A stretch of DNA of 64,000 nt from Agrobacterium albertimagni AOL15 (GTDB taxonomy: Bacteria; Pseudomonadota; Alphaproteobacteria; Rhizobiales; Rhizobiaceae). Position 1 is the first letter of the stretch; each line of letters begins with the position of its first letter. Under the pieces are notes generated by a model that did no database searches, was not told the origin of the DNA, and was given only the letters and a program-made list of their open reading frames with translations. The stretch covers positions 248,001-312,000 of the forward strand of contig NZ_ALJF01000002.1 in NCBI RefSeq assembly GCF_000300855.1, given 5' to 3'. The position numbers and the translations under genes are program-made. Below, piece by piece: positions 1 through 10,100 of this stretch.

Positions 1-462
1 GACGCGCTGCACGCCTTCCGCGCCGATCCGCATCGCAAGCGGATGGAGCGCATGCTCGGAGACAGCATGCGTTTCGGGCTGATGGATGGCTACATCTTCC
101 CCGTTCATGGACGAACAGGTCTGTTGGGCAACATGACGGTCGGCGGGCGTCCGGTCGATCTTTCGCCGACGGAGATTGCGCTGTTCGATGCAGCGGCAAA
201 GAAGGCCTACTGGCGTCTGCTCGAGTTCAAGCATGCGAACGAGACGGAAGCGACGAAGCCGATCGATACGCGAATGACGCGTCGCGAAATGGAAGTGCTG
301 AACTATCTGGCAGATGGGCTGACGTCTAACGAGATCAGCAAGATCCTGAAAATCTCCAATCACACGGTCGACTGGTACATGAATGGTATTCAGGACAAAC
401 TAAATGCGAAAAATCGCCAGCATGTCGTGGCTTTGTCGTTTCGTCTCGGCCTGGTGACCTGA
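1..462 (+). CDS. LuxR-family transcriptional regulator, 3' part only
   Basis: This is the last 153 codons of a gene whose start lies before the window; the frame is open from base 1. The C-terminal 60 residues form a LuxR/GerE DNA-binding domain: 'TRREMEVLNYLADGLTSNEI' followed by 'SNHTVDWYMNGIQDKLNA', with the usual recognition helix. The segment before it ('GYIFPVHGRTGLLGNMTVGG') resembles the end of an autoinducer-binding domain, so this is probably a quorum-sensing type or LuxR-solo cytoplasmic regulator. No luxI-type synthase gene is present in the window. The gene ends 117 bases before the proposed pyc start. The family assignment is firm; the ligand and target genes cannot be told from this fragment. 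Confidence 0.85.
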   Translation, partial: DALHAFRADPHRKRMERMLGDSMRFGLMDGYIFPVHGRTGLLGNMTVGGRPVDLSPTEIALFDAAAKKAYWRLLEFKHANETEATKPIDTRMTRREMEVLNYLADGLTSNEISKILKISNHTVDWYMNGIQDKLNAKNRQHVVALSFRLGLVT

Positions 463-579
463 GACGGAGCGGAATCTTCTCGAGGTCGACCAAGGCAAAT
501 TGAACTTCCTAAAACAACGCGCTATGACTTTTCTTCGCAGGTGCACAATGCCCTGGCATATCGTTTTGGGGAGATCGAA

Positions 580-3500
580 TTGCCAATATCCAAGATCCTT
601 GTCGCCAACCGTTCGGAAATCGCGATCCGCGTCTTTCGCGCCGCCAACGAGCTCGGTCTGAAAACGGTCGCCATCTGGGCCGAGGAAGACAAACTCGCGC
701 TGCACCGCTTCAAAGCGGATGAAAGTTACCAGGTTGGCCGCGGTCCGCATCTGGAGAGGGATCTTGGCCCGATCGAAAGCTATCTTTCGATCGATGAAAT
801 CATCCGCGTCGCCAAATTGTCGGGCGCCGATGCCATTCATCCGGGCTATGGCCTCCTGTCGGAAAGTCCCGAATTCGTCGATGCCTGCAACGATGCAGGT
901 CTGATTTTCATCGGTCCTAAGAGTGACACGATGCGGCAGCTCGGCAACAAGGTTGCCGCCCGCAATCTCGCTATCAGCGTCGGCGTGCCGGTTGTGCCGG
1001 CGACCGAACCCCTGCCGGACGACGAGGCAGAAATCCATCGTTTGGCTGAAGAGATCGGCTACCCGGTCATGCTCAAGGCTTCCTGGGGCGGCGGCGGTCG
1101 TGGCATGCGCGCCATTCGCTACCCGAAGGACCTGCTGCGCGAGGTGACGGAAGGCAAGCGCGAGGCCATGGCGGCCTTCGGCAAGGATGAGGTCTATCTG
1201 GAAAAGCTCGTCGAGCGTGCGCGCCACGTCGAAAGCCAGGTACTAGGCGACACGCATGGCAATGTCGTGCATCTCTTCGAGCGTGACTGCTCGATCCAGC
1301 GCCGCAACCAGAAGGTCGTCGAGCGGGCGCCGGCGCCCTATCTGAACGAAGCGCAGCGCCAGGAATTGGCCGACTACTCGCTCCGGATTGCCAAGGCGAC
1401 GAACTATATCGGCGCCGGCACCGTCGAGTATCTGATGGATGCCGATACCGGCAAATTCTACTTCATCGAGGTCAATCCGCGCATCCAGGTCGAGCACACG
1501 GTCACGGAAGTCGTGACCGGCATCGATATCGTGAAAGCACAGATTCATATCCTCGATGGCCACGCGATCGGGACGCCGGAATCGGGTGTGCCTGATCAGG
1601 CCGATATCCGCCTCAACGGTCACGCACTGCAGTGCCGTATCACCACCGAGGATCCGGAACAGAACTTCATTCCCGACTATGGTCGCATCACCGCCTATCG
1701 TTCGGCGGCCGGTTTCGGTATCCGTCTCGACGGCGGCACCGCCTATTCGGGTGCGATCATCACCCGCTATTACGATCCGCTTCTGGTCAAGGTGACGGCT
1801 TCCGGCAGCACGCCGCAGGAAGCGATCAGCCGCATGGACCGCGCGCTGCGCGAGTTCCGTATCCGCGGCGTCGCGACCAACCTGACCTTCCTCGAAGCGA
1901 TCATCAGCCACCCGAGCTTCCGCGACAATTCCTATACGACCCGTTTCATCGACACGACGCCGGAGCTCTTCCAGCAGGTGAAGCGCCAGGACCGCGCGAC
2001 GAAGCTCCTCACCTATCTCGCCGATGTGACCGTCAACGGCCATCCGGAAGTCAAGGGGCGCCCGAAGCCGCCGGCGGATGCGGCCGAGCCGGTGGTTCCG
2101 TTTATCGACGCTGCCATCAAGCCGGGCACCAAGCAGTTGCTCGACGAGCTCGGCCCGAAGAAGTTCGGTGACTGGATGCGCAATGAAAAGCGTATCCTGA
2201 TGACCGACACGACCATGCGTGACGGTCACCAGTCGCTGTTGGCGACGCGGGTGCGCACGCATGATATCGCCAGAATCGCTGACACCTATGCCCGCGCGCT
2301 GCCGAATCTCTTCTCGCTTGAGTGCTGGGGCGGGGCGACCTTCGACGTCTCCATGCGCTTCCTGACGGAAGATCCGTGGGAGCGTCTCGCTCTCGTGCGC
2401 GAAGGCGCGCCGAACCTGCTCCTGCAAATGCTGCTGCGCGGCGCAAATGGTGTCGGCTACAAGAACTATCCCGACAATGTCGTGAAGTATTTCGTCCGCC
2501 AGGCGGCCAAGGGCGGGATCGACCTCTTCCGCGTGTTCGACTGCCTGAACTGGGTCGACAACATGCGCGTGTCGATGGACGCCGTCATCGAGGAGAACAA
2601 GCTCTGCGAGGCGGTGATCTGCTACACCAGCGATCTCCTCAACTCGGCCCGTCCGAAATACGACCTCAAGTATTACACCACACTTGCCGCCGAGCTGGAA
2701 AAGGCCGGGGCGCATATCATCGCCGTCAAGGACATGGCGGGCCTGTTGAAGCCTGCTGCCGCCAAGGTGCTGTTCAAGGCCCTGCGTGAAGAAACGGGTC
2801 TGCCGATCCATTTCCACACCCATGACACCTCCGGCATTGCCGCTGCGACGGTGCTGGCCGCTGTCGAAGCCGGCGTCGATGCGGTCGATGCCGCCATGGA
2901 CGCCTTTTCGGGCAATACCTCGCAGCCTTGCCTTGGCTCGATCGTCGAGGCCCTGCGCGGCTCCGAACGCGATCCGGGCCTCGATCCGCACTGGATCCGG
3001 CGCCTGTCCTTCTACTGGGAAGCCGTGCGCACGCAGTATGCGGCCTTCGAGAGCGACCTCAAGGGGCCGGCTTCGGAAGTGTATCTGCACGAAATGCCGG
3101 GTGGTCAGTTCACCAACCTCAAGGAACAGGCCCGTTCACTCGGTCTTGAAACCCGCTGGCATGAAGTCGCTCAGGCCTATGCCGACGCCAACCAGATGTT
3201 CGGCGATATCGTCAAGGTAACGCCGTCGTCCAAGGTCGTCGGTGACATGGCGCTGATGATGGTAAGCCAGGATCTTTCGGTGGCGGACGTCGAGAACCCG
3301 GCCAAGGACATCGCCTTCCCGGATTCGGTCGTGTCGATGCTGAAGGGTGATCTCGGTCAGCCTCCAGGCGGTTGGCCAGAAGCATTGCAGAAGAAGGCGC
3401 TCAAGGGTGAGCAGGCCTATACGGCGGTGCCCGGTTCGCTTCTGCCGGCAGCCGATCTCGATGCTGAACGCAAGGTGATCGAGGAAAAGCTCGGTCGCGA

Positions 3501-4041
3501 GGTCAGCGACTTCGAATTCGCGTCCTACCTGATGTATCCCAAGGTCTTCACCGACTACGCGCTGGCGGCCGACATGTATGGTCCGGTCTCGGTCATCCCG
3601 ACGCCGCAGTATTTCTACGGCCTGCCGGCCGGCGAGGAGCTTTTCGTTGACCTCGAGAAGGGCAAGACGCTCGTCATCGTCAATCAGGCGATTGGCAATA
3701 CGGACGAGAAGGGCATGGTCACCGTGTTCTTCGAGCTCAACGGTCAGCCGCGCCGCATCAAGGTGCCGGACCGCGCTCATGGTGCCTCTGGTAGTGCCAT
3801 CCGTCGCAAGGCGGAGACCGGCAATGCCACACAGCTCGGTGCGCCGATGCCGGGTGTCATCTCGCAGGTTTCCGTGTCTGCCGGCCAGACCGTCAAGTCT
3901 GGCGACGTCTTGCTTTCGATCGAAGCGATGAAGATGGAAACGGCGCTGCATGCCGACCGCGACGGTGTGATTGCGGAAGTGCTCGTGCGGATTGGTGACC
4001 AGATCGACGCCAAGGATCTGCTGATCGTCTACTCGGCCTGA
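580..4041 (+). CDS. pyc: Pyruvate carboxylase
   Basis: Cytoplasmic biotin enzyme that carboxylates pyruvate to oxaloacetate, an anaplerotic step. I place the start at the TTG at 580, giving 1153 residues beginning 'MPISKILVANRSEIAIR', the known beginning of Rhizobium pyruvate carboxylase (about 1154 residues). The in-frame GTG at 541 would add 13 unrelated residues. Domains in order: biotin carboxylase with the ATP-grasp glycine loop 'GGGGRGMR' (about residue 170) and 'EVNPRIQVEHTVTE'; carboxyltransferase beginning near 'TDTTMRDGHQSLLATR' (about 540); the allosteric linker; and a C-terminal biotin carrier domain with 'EAMKMET', biotinyl lysine at about 1118. It is a complete single-chain enzyme. 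The gene stands alone and ends at a strong hairpin shared with the convergent ndvB. Confidence 0.98.
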   Translation: MPISKILVANRSEIAIRVFRAANELGLKTVAIWAEEDKLALHRFKADESYQVGRGPHLERDLGPIESYLSIDEIIRVAKLSGADAIHPGYGLLSESPEFVDACNDAGLIFIGPKSDTMRQLGNKVAARNLAISVGVPVVPATEPLPDDEAEIHRLAEEIGYPVMLKASWGGGGRGMRAIRYPKDLLREVTEGKREAMAAFGKDEVYLEKLVERARHVESQVLGDTHGNVVHLFERDCSIQRRNQKVVERAPAPYLNEAQRQELADYSLRIAKATNYIGAGTVEYLMDADTGKFYFIEVNPRIQVEHTVTEVVTGIDIVKAQIHILDGHAIGTPESGVPDQADIRLNGHALQCRITTEDPEQNFIPDYGRITAYRSAAGFGIRLDGGTAYSGAIITRYYDPLLVKVTASGSTPQEAISRMDRALREFRIRGVATNLTFLEAIISHPSFRDNSYTTRFIDTTPELFQQVKRQDRATKLLTYLADVTVNGHPEVKGRPKPPADAAEPVVPFIDAAIKPGTKQLLDELGPKKFGDWMRNEKRILMTDTTMRDGHQSLLATRVRTHDIARIADTYARALPNLFSLECWGGATFDVSMRFLTEDPWERLALVREGAPNLLLQMLLRGANGVGYKNYPDNVVKYFVRQAAKGGIDLFRVFDCLNWVDNMRVSMDAVIEENKLCEAVICYTSDLLNSARPKYDLKYYTTLAAELEKAGAHIIAVKDMAGLLKPAAAKVLFKALREETGLPIHFHTHDTSGIAAATVLAAVEAGVDAVDAAMDAFSGNTSQPCLGSIVEALRGSERDPGLDPHWIRRLSFYWEAVRTQYAAFESDLKGPASEVYLHEMPGGQFTNLKEQARSLGLETRWHEVAQAYADANQMFGDIVKVTPSSKVVGDMALMMVSQDLSVADVENPAKDIAFPDSVVSMLKGDLGQPPGGWPEALQKKALKGEQAYTAVPGSLLPAADLDAERKVIEEKLGREVSDFEFASYLMYPKVFTDYALAADMYGPVSVIPTPQYFYGLPAGEELFVDLEKGKTLVIVNQAIGNTDEKGMVTVFFELNGQPRRIKVPDRAHGASGSAIRRKAETGNATQLGAPMPGVISQVSVSAGQTVKSGDVLLSIEAMKMETALHADRDGVIAEVLVRIGDQIDAKDLLIVYSA

Positions 4042-4065
4042 CAGCCGCACCGGTAAGCTAAAAAG

Positions 4066-4099
4066 AAAGAGGCCCCGCCAGCGATGGCGGGGCCTCTTT
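4066..4099. terminator. Strong hairpin between convergent pyc and ndvB
   Basis: A perfect 15-bp stem (4066-4080 with 4085-4099) closes a 4-base GCGA loop. It is flanked by A-rich sequence on the left and a T-rich run on the right, so it can end transcription of pyc and, read the other way, of ndvB. Confidence 0.9.
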
Positions 4100-4105
4100 C
4101 GTTTC

Positions 4106-7100
4106 TCATTCGGCCGCTTTGACCTTCGGCTTGCGTGCCGGTTTCTTGACCGGTGGCGGTACAGGCGGCAGATCCGCACTCGCCACCTGCGCTTTGCCAT
4201 CAAGTATCACATCGTAGCCTTCTGCGGTGCGTGTGACGGCGACATCGACCATCCGGCCATCGATGTCGACCTTGGCCTTGAAGCCCTGCCAATGTTCCGG
4301 CAGGGCCGGGTTCACGACAAGCTCGCCGCCCTTGCGACGGATGCCGAGGAAGCCCTCGACCGCGAAGCGATAAAGCCAGCCCGCAGATCCCGTGTACCAG
4401 GTCCAGCCACCGCGTCCGGCATAGCCATCACCGCCGTAGATATCGGCCGCCACGACGTAAGGCTCGACGCGATACCGTTCTGCCTCGTCTGCCGTTTTCG
4501 CATGATTGATCGGGTTCAGCAGTTCGAAGACGCGCCAGGCGTCGGCGAGGCGACCCGCCTTCACCAAGGACAGGCCAAGCCAGATCGCCGCATGGGTATA
4601 TTGGCCGCCGTTTTCACGCACGCCGGGCGGATAGGCGCCAATGTAGCCTGGATCGATGTCTGGTTTCTCGAAAGCCGGCGTGAAGAGGCGGACGATGCCA
4701 CTCTCTGCGTCTACAAGCTTCGAGACGGCGGAATCGAGTGCCTTTTCGGTATGCGCGGGATCGCCCATACCGGACAGAATGCTCCAGGACTGGGCGATGG
4801 AGTCGATCTGGCACTGGCTTGAACCATTCGAACCGAGCGGTGAGCCGTCGTCGAAATAGCCACGACGATAATGTTCTCCGTCCCAACCGGCCGTTTCCAG
4901 AGCCGTTTTCAGCTTGGTGGCATGATCGCCCCAGCGGGCGCTGCGGTCTTGGTCGCCACGCTTTTCAGCCTGCAGCCTGAAGCGTTCCAATGTGGCGGCG
5001 AGCAACCAGCCAAGCCAGACACTTTCGCCGCGGCCTTCGATGCCCACACGGTTCATGCCGTCGTTCCAGTCGCCGCCAAGGATCAGCGGCAGACCGTGCT
5101 CGCCGGTCCGGGCAATGGCGAGGTCGAGCGCGCGGGCCGCATGTTCGTAGAGATCGGCCGTTTCGGCGGCGACATTCGGCAGGAAGAAGCTGTCATGCTG
5201 ATCCTGCGTGAGTTGCGGTCCCTCGATGAACGGGATCTGTTCGGCAAGGATCGTTTCATCGCCTGTGGCCGACACATACTGATCGATCGCATAGGCGAGC
5301 CAGACGACGTCGTCGGAGATCATGGTGCGGACACCGGCGCCCGTCTGCGGCAGCCACCAATGCTGCACGTCACCTTCGACGAACTGACGCGCAGCGGCGT
5401 TCAGGATTTGGCGGCGGGCGAGCTTGGGTTCAACGGTCAGGAACGCGAGCGTGTCCTGCAACTGGTCACGGAAGCCGTAGGCGCCGCTTGCCTGGTAGAA
5501 GCCGGCACGGCCGAAGATACGGCAGGCGAGCGCCTGGTAGGGCAGCCAGCGATTGACGAGATTGTCGAAGGCCTTGTCTGCGGTTTCTACCGAAAGCTTG
5601 CCGGTGAAGCCTGTCCAGAAGTCGCGGTTTGCCTTGAGGATCGTCTCGAAGCCTGAGCCGCGGACCGTCTTCACGAGATCGACTGCGGCTTCCGCGGTAT
5701 CGCATTCACCGAGAAGGAAGGTCATGTCGCGGGACTGGCCGGGTGCCAGCTCGACATCGAAGGCGATGGCGGCGCAAGGGTCGCTTTCGCTCTCGATCGA
5801 GCGTGTGAGCCCGGAGGCGCGGGCGACGGCCTGTGGCAGCTTGATCGTGCCGTTGCGCCCGATGAATTCGCGCCGGCTTGTCGTGTAGCCGTCCGGCTGT
5901 TCCGGTCCGGCCAGGAAGGCAAAGCGACCCGAATAGTTGATGTCATAGGGATTGGAGGCGAGGAGCGCCCCGGTCTCTTCGTCGAAGCTGGACAGAATGA
6001 AGGGGGCGGTGCGGGCGCTGTTGTTGCCGAGGACCCATTCTGCATAGCCGTAGATGCGGAACTTGCGTGGCTCAGGGCTCGCGTTCTTCAGCCGGATCTT
6101 TGTGAGCTTGACCGGCCGCTCGCGATCCACGGTCTGGGTCAGTTCGATCTGGAGATCGCCGTGCTGGCTAATGAAGGTCGAGTAACCCATGCCATGGCGC
6201 GTCTCGAAGGTCGCTGCCGGATCGAGGTTCAGGGCGCTGACGGTCGCATAGGCGCGTCCGCTGCCGAGATCGGTCACGTAGAAAGCCTCGCCCGGACGGT
6301 TTGTCACGGGATCGTTGGTCCACGGCGTCAGCTGGTAGTCGCGCGAGTTCTGGCTCCAGGTGAAGCCGGCGCCTTCGGCGGAGACGTGGAAGCCGAAGTT
6401 CTCGTTGGCGATCACGTTGATCCACGGCTGAGGCGTTGCCGCAGATCCATTGAGACGCACGACATATTCCGAACCATCTTTCGAGAAGCCGCCGAAGCCG
6501 TTCCAGAAGTCGAGGTCGGAACCGTCGACCGGCGACGCCGCCTTTGCAGGTGACGGTAGCGCTGGCGGAAGGCCTGCCCACTCCGTTTCGCCATCGATGG
6601 TTCGCGGTGTCGCAAAGAGGGAGACGGCACGGTTCACCTGATCGACGACCTTACCGTTGCGGGTGTGCAGCACGACACGGGCAGCCGCGAGGACCGCGAG
6701 CGTCGCGCCTTCGTCCTGCAAGTCGTCGCGGACCGTGAAGACATGCTGGCGGCCGCCCGGCAGGCGGTGGCGCAGATTGTCCGCCATCTGGTCAAGTGCA
6801 TGCTGCATGTCCTGGGCGTAAGATGTCGCGCGCTCGTTGATGATTGCGAGATCGGCCACGACGCCGCGGCGACGCAGATATTCCAGTGCGCTCATCGCTT
6901 CGCGGGCGATGTCCATGTCCATGTCGTCGTTGATGCGCAGCGCAAAGATCGGGAAGTCGCCCGAAATTGCCATGGGCCATAGCGTCGATTGCGACCTCAG
7001 GCCCTTGCGGACCGTTTCGGGATCCGCGCGCAGGTGATTGTCGGGATAGGTCAGATAGCGGCCGAGATGCTGGAAGGCGGCCGCCTGCTGCGAGGTGATG

Positions 7101-10100
7101 CCGATATGGCGAAGCTCGACCTGAGCGCGCGTCCAGGCATGGATGAGCTCGTGGCTGAAGGAATCCGGATGACGATAGCGCTCGATCGCCTGATCGATCT
7201 CTTCGCGGTTCGGGGCTGCCATGGTCCAGAAAATGACCTGGACCTTCTTGCCGGCGGGCACGCGGACCACGCGGCGGAGACTGAGGATCGGATCGAGCGT
7301 GAAGCCTTCCGAGCCGGAGAGGTTTGCGCCGGGGTCGAAGGCTGCTGCCTCGCCGAGGCTGCGACCACGGCCGAGGAACTTGCGGCGATCGGTTTCGAAT
7401 TCGGTGGGGCGACCCTGGCCGGCGCTGTCGACAACCAGATGGGCGACGCACATATCCGGATCGGACGGACTGCGCTTGTTGCGCTCGGCGCGGATGACGT
7501 CGCGGCGGCGACCGAATTCGGTTTTCACGAACATTCGCGAGAAGAGCGGATGGGCGTTATCGCTGTCCTCGTAAGCCAACACCGGCTCGGTGTAGGACGT
7601 GACCTCGATGTAGCGGTCTTCCGTCCCGGTGTTCAGGATTGTCAGCCTGCGGCCTTCGGCATCATGTTCCGTGCCGACAATGCATTCGACAGAGGTCGAG
7701 ATGTCGCCGACGGTCTTGAAGAACTCCGCCTTGTCGTCGCCGAAGATGACTTTGGTCTGTTCGTCCGCTGCACGCCGCGGGGCTGCAGTTGCGGACCACC
7801 ACTCGTTTGTTGCGATGTCGCGCAGGAAGAGGAAGGTGCCCCACCGGTCTTCGGTCGTGTCGGGTTTCCAGCGGGTGACGGCCTGACCGTTCCAGCGCGA
7901 GAAGCCGGAGCCGGTGGCTGTCATCATCACCGAATAGTGGCCATTCGACAGGAATACGACTTCGCGATCCTTGGTCGCAGGATCCTCGATCATGCGGACT
8001 TCGGCGCGCAGAAGGTCTGCCTGCCCCTTGGCCGGGGTCTGCGGCTCGTATTTCGCGCTCATGACCGGGATTTCCCGGGGCGTCTTCTCCTGCAACAGGA
8101 GTTCTGCCGCTTCGATCACCGGATCGGCATGGAAGAGAGCGCGCAGACGACCGTTGTAGGCGACGTTGGCGATGGCTGCGATCGACATGCCATGATGGTG
8201 CGCATAGTAGTTCTTGACGACGGCGCACTTCTTGCCGTCCGGCAGGCGCGTCGGGGTGAAGTCGACGGCATCATGGAACCCGAAGGGGCCAAGCGCACCC
8301 AGCTTGCGCAGGCGCGTCAGGTTCTCGAGGGCCGCTTCCGGATAATACTGGCTCGCAAGGATCGAGGCATAGGGGGCCACGACGGCGTTCTGGCCCAGGC
8401 CACGCTTGAGGCCGAGCGTCGGCACACCGAAGTTGGTGTACTGATAATTCATCTCGTGGTCGCGGGCGTTGAAGGCCGCTTCCGAGATGCCCCAGGGGAT
8501 GTTCAGCCGGCGGCCGTGATTCATCTGTTCGATGACCACGAGATTGTTCGTCTGATTGAGAATGCCGCCCTGGCGCTCCTGCATGACGAGCGGCGGCATC
8601 AGATATTCGAACATCGAGCCCGACCATGAGATCAGGGCAGCGCGGGCACCGATCGGCACGACCTGCCGGCCGAGCCGGTACCAGTGTTCCGTCGGCAGAT
8701 CACCCTTGGCGATGGCAAACAGGCTGGTGAGGCGGCACTCGGATGCCAGAAGATCGTAGCAGGCCTCGTCCAGTTCGCGGGCGTCGACGCGGTATCCGAT
8801 CGACAGCAGGCGACGCTCCGGACGGAAGAGGAAGGTGAAGTCCATCGAGAAGGCGAGGTTACGGGCGCGCTCGGAGAGCTGGCTCAGGCGCTGGCGCAGC
8901 GGATCGATGTTCGACAGGTCGAAGGCGGTGTCTGCAATATGGGCTTCGCACACCGAGACCAGCGATTCCGTCCAGCGTACGACCTCGGCACTCGCTTCGG
9001 ACCGGATCTCGTGGTGGAGATTTGCCGCCAGCTTCTGTGCGTCACGAGCAAGCACTGCGAGATTGATGATGCGGATGGAGGCGAATTCATGCTCGCGCTT
9101 GACGGCCGCGAGCGCCGTGTTGAAACCGATGATGCGCTCTTCCAGACGTTTGCGCAGAGGACGCACCGTCTTTCGGTCGTCGGGCAGTTGCTCAAGGATT
9201 TCGAGCAGGATGCCGCCGACATCGCCGATGCCGTCGAAGTTGCCCTGAAGGTGGGCAGACGGTGCCTCCGCCCATTCGCGGCAGGCGGAGGCGATGGCGA
9301 TCAGATGGCCGGCGAGATTGCCGCTGTCGACCGCCGAAATATACTTCGGGCCAAGCGTCTGCAGCGTGTCGGTGTAGTACCAGTTGTAGAGATGACCGCG
9401 GTGCTTCTCCATCCGTTCGACGGTGGAGATCGTCTGCTCCATGCGCTCGATGGTCTGTTCGAAGCTCAGCCAGCCGAAATGACGTGCGGAGACGACCGAT
9501 AGCAGGTAGACGCCGATATTCGTCGGCGAGGTGCGATGGGCGATGACCGGCTCGGGTGTTTCCTGGAAATTGTCCGGGGGCAGATAGTTGTCCCCGGCGG
9601 TCGTGAAGGTCTCATAGTAGCGCCAGGTGCGGCGGGCGATCTTGCGCAGTTCGTAGGAGACGTTTTCCGGCACTTCCAGGCTGTCTTCGGTCTCGGCCGA
9701 CTGGCTGACATACCAGGCGAGCAGCGGGGAGAGGACCCAGAGGAAGGCGAAGGGTAGACCGATCAGATAACCATAGCCGCCTGGCAGCGCCGCGACGCCG
9801 ACCGAGAGGATGGCGAGGATCGGCGCATGGCGCATGTTCTGGTAATAGGAGGTGATCGTGCCCTGGGCGGCCGACTGGACGCTGGCAGCCGTCCGCCATT
9901 CGAGCAGCAGCTTGCGGCTGACAAACATGCGATAGAGAGAACGGGCGATGGCGTCAGCCATCATGCAGGCATTGTCGGCGATGAAGACGATGCGAAGCGC
10001 AACTTGCGCGTTGATGGAACGCACTTCGGACCACAGCGTCTGGAAATGCGCGGCCGGAACGATATCGGTCTGGCGCGGGACGATGCCCGACAGAAGTGAC

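Noticed and set aside
1243..3090. A 615-codon open frame on the minus strand inside pyc
   Set aside because: It is the antisense shadow of a GC-rich gene: arginine- and aspartate-rich, without any family pattern, while pyc itself is unmistakable.
6989..8629. A 546-codon open frame on the plus strand inside ndvB
   Set aside because: Antisense shadow of ndvB; no domain pattern and no ribosome site, and several similar long shadows occur along the same gene.
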